Source: JANNSW01 sp031431235
Lineage (GTDB): Bacteria > Pseudomonadota > Alphaproteobacteria > Rhizobiales > Hyphomicrobiaceae
Reading direction: 5' to 3'
Length of the DNA: 34,776 nt
Assembly: GCA_031431235.1 (NCBI GenBank)
Contig: JANPDA010000460.1
Coordinates: 1 to 34,776, forward strand
The notes below the pieces were generated by a model. The model was given only the letters and a program-made list of their open reading frames with translations, was not told where the DNA came from and did no database searches. How positions within the stretch are numbered: position 1 is the stretch's first letter; the number at the start of each line of letters is the position of its first letter. This document shows, one piece after another, positions 25,608 through 32,444 of the stretch. A program made the position numbers and the translations under genes.

Positions 25608-27053
25608 GTGTTCGAACTGCTGATGCAACTCGAGAGTGTCCACCCTGAGCTTCTCCTCGTCGTCACGGCGATGGCGCTGCTGATGCTCGGCGCATTTCAA
25701 CGCGAGGAGGTGGGCCCGCTGGCGTCGTGGATCGCGATCCTGACGCTTGCGGTCGCCGCGGTGATGGTCGCCAGGTTTGGCGATCAGACGATCGAGCTGA
25801 GCGGCGGCGCCTACATCGTCGATGGCTTCGGCCGCTTCCTGAAGATCCTGGTGCTCGGCGGCGCGGCGGTCACGCTACTGATGTCGCTCGACTATTTTCG
25901 CGAGGCCGGCATCCTCAAGTTCGAGTATCCGGTGTTGGTGCTGCTGGCGACCACCGGCATGATGGCGATGATCTCGGCAGGCGATCTCATCACGCTCTAT
26001 CTCGGGCTCGAGATGCAGAGTCTGGCGCTCTACGTGATCGCGGCGTTCCGGCGCAACTCGCTGCGCTCGAGCGAGGCCGGGCTCAAATACTTCGTCCTCG
26101 GCGCGCTCTCCTCGGGCATGCTGCTCTACGGCGCCTCCCTCATCTATGGCTTCACCGGCTCGACCCATTTCCGGGAGATTGCCGCCGCCGTCTCGGCTCC
26201 CGGCGCTGGCTCCTCGATCGGCATCATCTTCGGCCTCGTGTTCCTGATCGCGGGCCTCGCCTTCAAGGTCGCGGCCGTGCCGTTCCACATGTGGGTGCCC
26301 GACGTCTACGAAGGCGCGCCCACACCCGTCACCGCCTTTTTCGCCGCGGCTCCCAAGATCGCCGCCATGGCCCTCTTCATCCGCACCATGCAGGAGGCTT
26401 TTCCCGGCATCGAGGCACAGTGGCAGCAGATCGTCGTGTTCCTGGCCATCGCCTCGATGCTGCTGGGTGCGTTCGGGGCGATTGGCCAACACAACATCAA
26501 GCGGCTGATGGCCTATTCCTCGATCGGGCACGTCGGCTACGCGTTGGTCGGTCTTGCCGCGGCGAGTCCGGAGGGGACGAGTGGCGTCCTCGTCTATCTC
26601 GCGATCTATCTGGTGATGACGCTGGGCACGTTCGCCGCGATCCTCTCCATGCGCCGCGCCGATGTGATGGTCGAGGAGATCGACGAGCTGTCGGGGCTCG
26701 CCCGCACCAATCTGCCGATGGCGGCGCTGTTGGCGATCCTGCTGTTCTCGCTCGCCGGCATTCCGCCGATGGCAGGCTTCTTCGCCAAGTTCTACGTGTT
26801 CCTGCCGGCAATCAAGGAAGGGCTCTACGGTCTCGCGGTGATCGGCGTGGTCGCCAGCGTGATCGGCGCCTACTACTATCTGCGCATCGTCAAGATCATG
26901 TTCTTCGACGAGCCGGCGGAAGCGTTCCAGCCGGCGCCGGGCTCGCTCCGGGCGGTGCTGGTGCTGGCAGGCCTCATCGTGTTCCCGATCTATGCGGTCT
27001 TCCCCGGTCCCCTGGTGTCTGCGGCCGAGGCTGCAGCCAAGAGCCTGTTCTAG
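25608..27053 (+). CDS. nuoN: NADH-quinone oxidoreductase subunit N
   Basis: This 481-residue antiporter-like subunit completes the complex I operon. FKVAAVPFHMWVPDVYEGAPTPVTAFFAAAPKIAAMA, SSIGHVGYALVGLAA and FSLAGIPPMAGFFAKFYVF identify it. The start is the GTG at 25608 (FELLMQLESVHPEL) preceded by CCGAGGGA; the frame is open for 900 bases upstream, inside nuoM, but without family likeness. birA starts two bases after the stop, so biotin ligase is probably co-expressed with the last complex I subunit, an order often seen in alphaproteobacteria. Confidence 0.97.
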   Translation: MFELLMQLESVHPELLLVVTAMALLMLGAFQREEVGPLASWIAILTLAVAAVMVARFGDQTIELSGGAYIVDGFGRFLKILVLGGAAVTLLMSLDYFREAGILKFEYPVLVLLATTGMMAMISAGDLITLYLGLEMQSLALYVIAAFRRNSLRSSEAGLKYFVLGALSSGMLLYGASLIYGFTGSTHFREIAAAVSAPGAGSSIGIIFGLVFLIAGLAFKVAAVPFHMWVPDVYEGAPTPVTAFFAAAPKIAAMALFIRTMQEAFPGIEAQWQQIVVFLAIASMLLGAFGAIGQHNIKRLMAYSSIGHVGYALVGLAAASPEGTSGVLVYLAIYLVMTLGTFAAILSMRRADVMVEEIDELSGLARTNLPMAALLAILLFSLAGIPPMAGFFAKFYVFLPAIKEGLYGLAVIGVVASVIGAYYYLRIVKIMFFDEPAEAFQPAPGSLRAVLVLAGLIVFPIYAVFPGPLVSAAEAAAKSLF

Positions 27054-27055
27054 CC

Positions 27056-27826
27056 GTGGCCCCCGCCGGGCAGGGATGGCCGGGCGCGGTGCGGCTGCTC
27101 GCGCTCGATGAGATCGACTCGACCAATTCGGAGGCGTTCCGGCAGGCTGCGGCGGGCCAAGGCGGACTGCTCTGGCTGACCGCGCGCCGCCAGACGGCAG
27201 GCCGCGGCCGCAGCGGCCGCGCCTGGGCGTCACCATCGGGCAATCTCCATGCTTCGCTGCTGCTCGACCTGGGTTGCGGTCCCCGCGAGGCCGCCGGCCT
27301 GTCGCTGGTCGCAGGCGTTGCCGTGCTCGAGGCCGTCAAGGCACTCGCCACCGGACGCGGGCGCTCGCCGGCACTCCGGCTCAAATGGCCCAACGACCTC
27401 CTCGTCGGGCCCGCCAAGCTCGCCGGCATCCTGGTCGAGAGCGCAGTGCGGATCGAGGGCAGGCTCGACGCCGTGATCGGCGTGGGACTGAATGTTGCGA
27501 GCGCACCCGCAGACGTCGGACGTCCGGCGACATGCCTTGCTGCGCTCGAAATCGGCACGGACACGGACGAGGCGGTTGCAGCGCTCGCCCGATCGTTCCA
27601 TCATTGGCTCGACAAGTGGCAGGAAGGGGCGGGGTTTGCCGCCATCCGGCAGGCTTGGCTCGAGCGCAGCATCCCATCAGGCACTGGCCTCAGCGTCAAC
27701 ACGGGCCGGGGCGCCGTGACGGGACGGTTCGACAGCATCGACATCGACGGGGCGCTCCTGCTGCGCAGCGAGTCCGGTTCGATCGTGCGCATCGCATTTG
27801 GCGATGTGACGATCGCTCCTGGTTGA
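27056..27826 (+). CDS. birA: Biotin--[acetyl-CoA-carboxylase] ligase
   Basis: BirA attaches biotin to the carboxyl carrier proteins of biotin-dependent enzymes, via biotinyl-AMP. The 256-residue product has IDSTNSEAF, the adenylate-binding TAGRGRSGRAWASPSGNLHAS, LKWPNDLLVGPAKLAGILVE and VIGVGLNV in the catalytic domain, plus a short C-terminal beta domain. There is no N-terminal helix-turn-helix, so this is the monofunctional type that does not act as a biotin repressor. I use GTG 27056, two bases after nuoN's stop; the frame is open much further upstream but only as nuoN's alternative frame. The family link with methylmalonyl-CoA epimerase two genes on is by general metabolic theme only. Confidence 0.95.
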   Translation: MAPAGQGWPGAVRLLALDEIDSTNSEAFRQAAAGQGGLLWLTARRQTAGRGRSGRAWASPSGNLHASLLLDLGCGPREAAGLSLVAGVAVLEAVKALATGRGRSPALRLKWPNDLLVGPAKLAGILVESAVRIEGRLDAVIGVGLNVASAPADVGRPATCLAALEIGTDTDEAVAALARSFHHWLDKWQEGAGFAAIRQAWLERSIPSGTGLSVNTGRGAVTGRFDSIDIDGALLLRSESGSIVRIAFGDVTIAPG

Positions 27827-27904
27827 GGCGACGAGTAGCTCGACCGAGTAGGCATGCGACGGCCGCGGCGATGCAACGTCCGCGGGGAGGAGATCGGGGC
27901 AGGA

Positions 27905-29590
27905 ATGGCGGCGAAACCAAGACGGGGCGACAATCCGGGTGAGCTCGTGTTCACCGCGCTCGGCGGCATCGGCGAGATCGGGATGAATCTCTATCTCTAC
28001 GGGCTCGGCCCCGAGCACCAGCGGCGCTGGCTGATGGTCGATCTCGGGATTACCTTTCCCGGCGAGCAGGAGCCGGGCGTGGACGTCGTGCTGCCCGACC
28101 CCACCTTCATCGCCGAGCGCCGGGGCGATCTCGACGGCATCCTGCTGACGCATGCCCACGAGGATCATTTCGGCGCGGTCGTCGATCTCTGGCCGCGGCT
28201 GCAGGCGCCGATCTATGCGACCCCGTTCACGGCAGCGCTACTCAGGGCAAAGCTCGCGGAGCGGCCCGGCCTCGACCTGCCGATCCGCGAGATCGCGCTC
28301 GGATCTCGGTTGCAGATCGGTGCTTTCGACGTCGAGCTGGTGACGGTTGCCCATTCGATCCCAGAGCCCAATGCCGTGGTGATCAGGACGCCGCTCGGCC
28401 TCATCGTCCACACCGCCGACTGGAAAATCGACGCCGACCCCATCACCGGCGCGCCGACCGACGAGAAGAAGCTGAGGGCGCTCGGCGAGGAGGGCGTCGC
28501 AGTGATGATCTGCGATTCGACGAACGCGCTGCGTGAAGGCGTCTCTCCTTCCGAGCAGGCAGTTGGCGCCTCGATTGCCGAGGTGATCAAATCTGCCAAG
28601 GGCCGTGTCGCCGTCACGACCTTTGCCTCCAACATCGCTCGCATCCGCTCGGTCGCGGATGCGGCACGGGCCGCGGGGCGCGAGCTCGTCATTGTCGGTC
28701 GCGCCATGCATCGCATGATCGAGGCCGCCAAGGAGACCGGCTATCTGCCGCAAGGCTTTCGCTATCACGATCAGGACGCGTTCAGCCATTTCGACCGGCG
28801 CCAGGTGCTGGCGCTTTGCACCGGCAGCCAGGGCGAGCCGCGGGCAGCGCTTGCCCGCATTGCCGCGCGCGAGCACCCGGCCGTGTCGCTCGGCGCCGGC
28901 GACCTCGTCATCTTCTCCTCGCGCACCATCCCCGGCAACGAGAAGTCGGTCGGCCGGCTGTTGAATGGTCTGGCCGACCAGGGCATCCAGACCATCACGG
29001 ACGCCGACCGGCTGGTGCATGTGACCGGCCATCCCCGTCGTGGCGAGCTGAAGCAGATCTACGAATGGTGCCGTCCACAAACGCTGATCCCGATGCACGG
29101 CGAGCCACGCCATCTGGAGGAGCACGCCCGCTATGGCCGCTCGCTCGGCATTCCCAACGTCGTACGGATGCGCAATGGCGACATCGTGCGTCTGCTGCCC
29201 GGGCCGCCCGAGCTGGTGGACAAGGCTCCCGTCGGTCGGCTCTTTCGCGATGGCAGCCTGATCGTCCCCGACGAGGACGGTCCCGTCAGGCTCAGGCGCA
29301 AGCTCGCCTTCGTCGGCCTCGTCGCAGTCTCGGTCGTGCTCGAGAGGAATGGCGAGATCGCGGCCGACCCGGAAGTTGCGCTCGACGGCATTCCGTTCGA
29401 GACGGCGAGCGGCATGGCCATGGAGGACAAGGTGCTCGATGCGGTCGAGGGCGCGCTCGAGAGCATTCCGCGCGCGCGCCGCAAGGACCCCGCACTCGTG
29501 CGGGACGCCATTTCGCGGGCAGCACGGTCAGCCGTCAATGAGGCCTGGGGCAAAAGGCCCATTTGCAAGGTGCTGGTGACAGTGTTGTGA
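27905..29590 (+). CDS. rnj: Ribonuclease J
   Basis: RNase J is a metallo-beta-lactamase/beta-CASP 5'-exo- and endoribonuclease for mRNA turnover and rRNA maturation. The product has 561 residues from ATG 27905, with GGAGGAG about 13 bases upstream. The zinc motif LTHAHEDHFGA is followed by HTADWKID, the beta-CASP elements (CDSTNA, VTTFASNIARI), CTGSQGEPRAALARIA, and VTGHPRRGELKQIY with IPMHGE. The C-terminal domain of about 110 residues is also present. Alphaproteobacteria often keep both RNase J and RNase E. It lies 79 bases after birA. The following 86-base gap has a nested hairpin before mce. Confidence 0.97.
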   Translation: MAAKPRRGDNPGELVFTALGGIGEIGMNLYLYGLGPEHQRRWLMVDLGITFPGEQEPGVDVVLPDPTFIAERRGDLDGILLTHAHEDHFGAVVDLWPRLQAPIYATPFTAALLRAKLAERPGLDLPIREIALGSRLQIGAFDVELVTVAHSIPEPNAVVIRTPLGLIVHTADWKIDADPITGAPTDEKKLRALGEEGVAVMICDSTNALREGVSPSEQAVGASIAEVIKSAKGRVAVTTFASNIARIRSVADAARAAGRELVIVGRAMHRMIEAAKETGYLPQGFRYHDQDAFSHFDRRQVLALCTGSQGEPRAALARIAAREHPAVSLGAGDLVIFSSRTIPGNEKSVGRLLNGLADQGIQTITDADRLVHVTGHPRRGELKQIYEWCRPQTLIPMHGEPRHLEEHARYGRSLGIPNVVRMRNGDIVRLLPGPPELVDKAPVGRLFRDGSLIVPDEDGPVRLRRKLAFVGLVAVSVVLERNGEIAADPEVALDGIPFETASGMAMEDKVLDAVEGALESIPRARRKDPALVRDAISRAARSAVNEAWGKRPICKVLVTVL

Positions 29591-29601
29591 AGGGCGCCAG
29601 C

Positions 29602-29651
29602 TCGGCAATCGGCAGATCGGCAGTCGTTGCATCCCGACTGCCAATTGCCGA
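29602..29651. repeat. Nested inverted repeat between rnj and mce, heptamer-like
   Basis: TCGGCAAT (29602-29609) pairs with ATTGCCGA (29644-29651), and inside it GGCAGTCG (29619-29626) pairs with CGACTGCC (29635-29642) round an eight-base loop, leaving a nine-base bulge on the left. Units GGCAATC, GGCAGAT, CGGCAGT and GACTGCC, AATTGCC repeat with about 7-base spacing, as in the G-rich arrays elsewhere but with a different core. It ends 25 bases before the mce start. Confidence 0.8.
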
Positions 29652-29676
29652 CCTGGCGAATGCCGGGAGGAAAGTC

Positions 29677-30081
29677 ATGATCGGCCGCCTCAATCATGTT
29701 GCGATCGCGGTGCCCGATATCGCAGCGGCGGCGCGTCTCTATCGCGAGACACTCGGCGCCGACGTATCGGGCATCGTGCCGCAGCCCGCGCATGGCGTGT
29801 CGACCGTGTTCATCACGCTCTCCAACACCAAGATCGAGCTGTTGGAGCCGCTCGGCGAAGGTTCCCCTATTGCCAAGTTCCTGGAGCAGAACCCCTCGGG
29901 CGGCATCCACCACGTCTGCTACGAGGTCCCCGACATTCTGGCTGCGCGCGATCGGTTGCAAGCGGCCGGCGCTCGCGTGCTCGGTGATGGCACGCCTAAA
30001 ATCGGCGCCCACGGCAAGCCGGTGCTGTTCCTGCATCCCAAGGACTTCAACGGCACGCTCGTCGAGCTGGAGGAAGCCTAG
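29677..30081 (+). CDS. mce: Methylmalonyl-CoA epimerase
   Basis: This epimerase interconverts the R and S forms of methylmalonyl-CoA, linking propionyl-CoA carboxylation to succinyl-CoA formation. The 134-residue protein is a glyoxalase-fold (vicinal oxygen chelate) member. Metal ligands are recognisable as His in LNHVAIAV (residue 7), Glu in NTKIELLEPL, His in GGIHHVCYEV, and Glu in the final GTLVELEE. The start ATG 29677 follows GGGAGG at a good distance; the open frame upstream passes through the repeat region. Its TAG stop supplies the first base of the next heptamer array. Confidence 0.96.
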   Translation: MIGRLNHVAIAVPDIAAAARLYRETLGADVSGIVPQPAHGVSTVFITLSNTKIELLEPLGEGSPIAKFLEQNPSGGIHHVCYEVPDILAARDRLQAAGARVLGDGTPKIGAHGKPVLFLHPKDFNGTLVELEEA

Positions 30082-30161
30082 GGATTAGGGGTCAGGGGTC
30101 AGGGATCAGGGAAAAGTGCAGACTCTTTCCCCCTAACACCTGAAACCTAAAACCTGTAACC
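30081..30161. repeat. Heptamer inverted array between mce and the DUF1467 gene
   Basis: Left arm: GGGATTA, GGGGTCA, GGGGTCA, GGGATCA (30081-30108), then GGGAAAA. Right arm: TAACACC, TGAAACC, TAAAACC, TGTAACC (30134-30161). The arms are roughly complementary and match the units found between the SDR and FAD genes. The array starts in the mce stop codon and ends eight bases before the DUF1467 start, whose upstream bases CTCCTCACT hold no recognisable ribosome site. Confidence 0.9.
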
Positions 30162-30169
30162 TCCTCACT

Positions 30170-30418
30170 ATGACCCTCACCCTCTCGCTCGCTCTCTACT
30201 TCATCATCTGGTGGACCGTGTTGTTCGCGGTGCTGCCCTTTGGCGTGCGCACGCAGCAGGAAGCGGGCGAGATCGTACCCGGTAGTGCCGAGAGCGCGCC
30301 GAGCGAGCCGCGGATGCTGAGCAAGGCGCTTTGGACGACGGCGATTGCCACTGTCGTGTTCGCAATTGTCTATGCCGTGATCGAGCTCGGGCTGGTCGAC
30401 CTCGGCATCGGCGGCTAG
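30170..30418 (+). CDS. DUF1467 family membrane protein
   Basis: This small 82-residue protein has two membrane segments: YFIIWWTVLFAVLPFGV near the N-terminus and TTAIATVVFAIVYAVIELGL near the C-terminus. Between them is a polar loop with GVRTQQEAGEIVPGSAESAPSEPRML. This pattern and its place just before proS are characteristic of DUF1467 in alphaproteobacteria. Function is unknown. No ribosome-binding site is visible before ATG 30170, which directly follows a heptamer array, so its translation could have been altered by the array or may be coupled to mce. Confidence 0.92.
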   Translation: MTLTLSLALYFIIWWTVLFAVLPFGVRTQQEAGEIVPGSAESAPSEPRMLSKALWTTAIATVVFAIVYAVIELGLVDLGIGG

Positions 30419-30478
30419 TGTTCCGTCCCATTCATTCGATTCCGGCGAAGCTGGATCAATGAATGGAAAGAGGGAACA
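30419..30478. repeat. 60-bp imperfect hairpin element after the DUF1467 gene
   Basis: TGTTCC (30419-30424) pairs with GGAACA (30473-30478), CCATTCATT (30428-30436) with AATGAATGG (30458-30466), and GATTCC roughly with GGATC inside. A second, smaller hairpin, CATTCG with CGAATG, is at 30507-30528. Together they could be a terminator without T-run or a miniature repeat element. No gene is seen in them. Confidence 0.65.
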
Positions 30479-30579
30479 CAATCAAGGAATTGGCTAGTGG
30501 GCTGGCCATTCGTTTGGGGTACCGAATGAATGAGTCAGAACATTAGCCTGCAGGTCGCTCGGAGTGGGGCGAGCGGCAA

Positions 30580-30609
30580 CAAAAAAGCAAGGCCCGCGAG
30601 GACCTTGCT
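30580..30609 (-). terminator. Strong intrinsic terminator on the minus strand
   Basis: Read on the minus strand, AGCAAGGTCC (30609-30600) pairs with GGGCCTTGCT (30595-30586) around a TCGC tetraloop, a ten-base-pair stem with one G-U, followed by six T's. There is no protein gene on this strand upstream that would need it, which points to a small RNA. Confidence 0.8.
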
Positions 30610-30788
30610 CTGGATCGCCAGCGGCGATCGAAACGGCTTTGGGCTATCACCGATTGACCGGCGTTTCAGCCCCTTCCAACAGGGGACGGTCGCTCTCCAA
30701 GGAGCAGCCTGTCCGCCTCGTCCTCCCAAGACTTGGACCGGTATGGCGATTGTGCTCTTGGTCCGGTCGCCACGCCTTCGATCAGCGC
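30580..30788 (-). ncRNA. Candidate small RNA of about 200 nt, unidentified
   Basis: The span from a predicted start near 30788 to the terminator at 30580 is open to no convincing protein on the minus strand. A promoter (ATGACA, 17 bases, TATGCT) precedes it and an intrinsic terminator ends it. The RNA has several possible stems: a long-range closing pair GATCGAA with TTCGATC, a GATCGCC-GCT-GGCGATC hairpin, and CCCC-GGGG. Its size and closing stem are compatible with 6S RNA, but I do not recognise diagnostic 6S sequence, and it lacks the signatures of SRP RNA, RNase P RNA and tmRNA. Confidence 0.55.
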
Positions 30789-30794
30789 ACGAGA

Positions 30795-30823
30795 AGCATA
30801 GCCAACTCGTAACGCGCTGTCAT
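30795..30823 (-). promoter_or_regulatory. Sigma70-type promoter of the candidate small RNA
   Basis: On the minus strand the -35 box ATGACA (30823-30818, five of six bases of TTGACA) is separated by exactly 17 bases from the -10 box TATGCT (30800-30795, four of six). A start near 30788 is predicted. Confidence 0.55.
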
Positions 30824-31097
30824 TGTTTTTGACGGGAGTACGACGGTGGCGCCTGTGGAGAAGTCGCTGCCATCACAATCCTGCCACAGTCCGTCAGATG
30901 TCCACGGCCATGCTGGAGTCGCGATGCCCACTTGGCCAGTGCGGACCGCCCTTGCCATTGCTTCGTCTGCCGGAAATGGCTAAGAGCGGCCTCAGCTGTG
31001 GCAGGCGATGGGCCTGCTTGCGGGCCGGGCGCCGCATCCCCATAGTGTCCGCCACTCGTCCGATAGCCGCGACCTCGACACCCAGAGACCATCGACC
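30824..31097. other. Remaining gap before proS; no gene seen
   Basis: These 274 bases between the candidate small RNA promoter and the proS start hold no recognisable gene, repeat or leader. The proS promoter is expected here but no convincing -35/-10 pair stands out. Confidence 0.5.
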
Positions 31098-32444
31098 ATG
31101 CGCCTCAGCCGCTATTTCCTGCCCATCCTGCGCGACACGCCCAAGGAGGCGGAGATCGTCTCGCACCAGTTGATGCTGCGCACCGGCATGATCCGGCAGT
31201 CGAGCGCGGGCATCTACTCCTGGCTGCCGGCGGGGTTTCGGGTCCTGAAAAAGATCGAGCAGATCGTGCGGGAGGAGCAGAACCGCGCGGGTGCGATCGA
31301 AGTGCTGATGCCGACGGTGCAGTCGGCCGACCTCTGGCGCGAGAGCGGGCGCTACGAGGCCTATGGCAAGGAGATGCTGCGCTTCCCCGATCGCCACGAT
31401 CGCGAGATGCTCTATGGTCCGACCAACGAGGAGCTGATCACCGCGATTTTCCGCGATGGCGTGCGCTCCTACAAGGATTTGCCGCGCAACCTCTACCACA
31501 TCCAATGGAAGTTCCGCGACGAGGTCCGTCCGCGCTTCGGCGTGATGCGCGGGCGCGAGTTCCTGATGAAGGACGCCTACTCGTTCGACCTGTCGCCGGA
31601 GGAGGGAAAGCGCGCCTACAACCGCATGTTCGTCGCCTACCTCAGGACGTTTGCGCGCATGGGCCTCAAATCCATCCCAATGGCTGCGGAATCCGGACCG
31701 ATCGGGGGCAGCCTCAGCCACGAGTTCGTCATCCTGGCCGAGACCGGCGAGAGCAAGGTCTACTGCCATGGCGACTTGGTCGCAGGCACGGTGCCTGCCG
31801 CCGACACCGATTTCGACAGCGATCTGGAGCCGATCTTCAAGACCTGGACCTCGAAGTATGCGGCAACCGACGACCAGCACGACGCGGCGCGCTTCGAGCG
31901 TGAGGTGCCCAAGGAAAAGCGCGTCGAGGCACGCGGCATCGAGATCGGCCATATCTTCTTCTTCGGCACCAAGTACTCCGAGCCGCTCGGTTGCCGCGTG
32001 CAGGGGCCCGACGGCAAGATGATCACCGTGCAGATGGGCTCCTACGGCGTGGGCGTGTCAAGGCTGGTGGGCGCCATCATCGAGGCGTGCCATGACGATG
32101 CCGGGATCGTCTGGCCGATACCGGTCGCTCCGTTCCACGCCGGCCTCGTCAATCTGAAGGCGGGCGACAAGGCGACGGATGCAGCGTGCGAGGACCTCTA
32201 TGCCAAGCTCGGCACTGCGGGCGTCGATGTGCTCTACGATGATCAGGACGAGCGGGCCGGCGCCAAGTTCACGGGCATGGATCTGGTCGGGCTGCCACTG
32301 CAGGTGATTGTCGGGCCCAAGGGGCTGAAGGATGGGACTGTGGAGGTGAAGGACAGGAAGAGTGGAGCGCGCGAGACGCTGACACCGGAGGCAGCACTCG
32401 CCAAGGTGGCGGCTGCCGTTGCAGCCGGGGACCGCATCGCGTGA
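31098..32444 (+). CDS. proS: Prolyl-tRNA synthetase
   Basis: ProRS joins proline to tRNA-Pro. The 448-residue product is the short alphaproteobacterial class II form. It has the N-terminal MRLSRYFLPILRDTPKEAEI, PTNEELITAIFRD, motif 2 (WKFRDEVRPRFGVMRGREFLMKDAYSFD), motif 3 (YGVGVSRLVGAIIE) and a C-terminal anticodon-binding domain (YDDQDERAGAKF). It lacks the roughly 180-residue editing insertion of E. coli ProRS; a separate trans-editing YbaK-type protein is expected elsewhere. I use ATG 31098; an upstream in-frame codon adds non-conserved residues. The stop overlaps the lolC start (GTGA). Confidence 0.98.
   Translation: MRLSRYFLPILRDTPKEAEIVSHQLMLRTGMIRQSSAGIYSWLPAGFRVLKKIEQIVREEQNRAGAIEVLMPTVQSADLWRESGRYEAYGKEMLRFPDRHDREMLYGPTNEELITAIFRDGVRSYKDLPRNLYHIQWKFRDEVRPRFGVMRGREFLMKDAYSFDLSPEEGKRAYNRMFVAYLRTFARMGLKSIPMAAESGPIGGSLSHEFVILAETGESKVYCHGDLVAGTVPAADTDFDSDLEPIFKTWTSKYAATDDQHDAARFEREVPKEKRVEARGIEIGHIFFFGTKYSEPLGCRVQGPDGKMITVQMGSYGVGVSRLVGAIIEACHDDAGIVWPIPVAPFHAGLVNLKAGDKATDAACEDLYAKLGTAGVDVLYDDQDERAGAKFTGMDLVGLPLQVIVGPKGLKDGTVEVKDRKSGARETLTPEAALAKVAAAVAAGDRIA

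Noticed and set aside
30782..30826. 13-codon minus-strand open frame (MTARYELAMLLVR) as a leader peptide
   Set aside because: It overlaps the -35 and -10 of the predicted promoter, has no ribosome site, and shows no run of one amino acid's codons.
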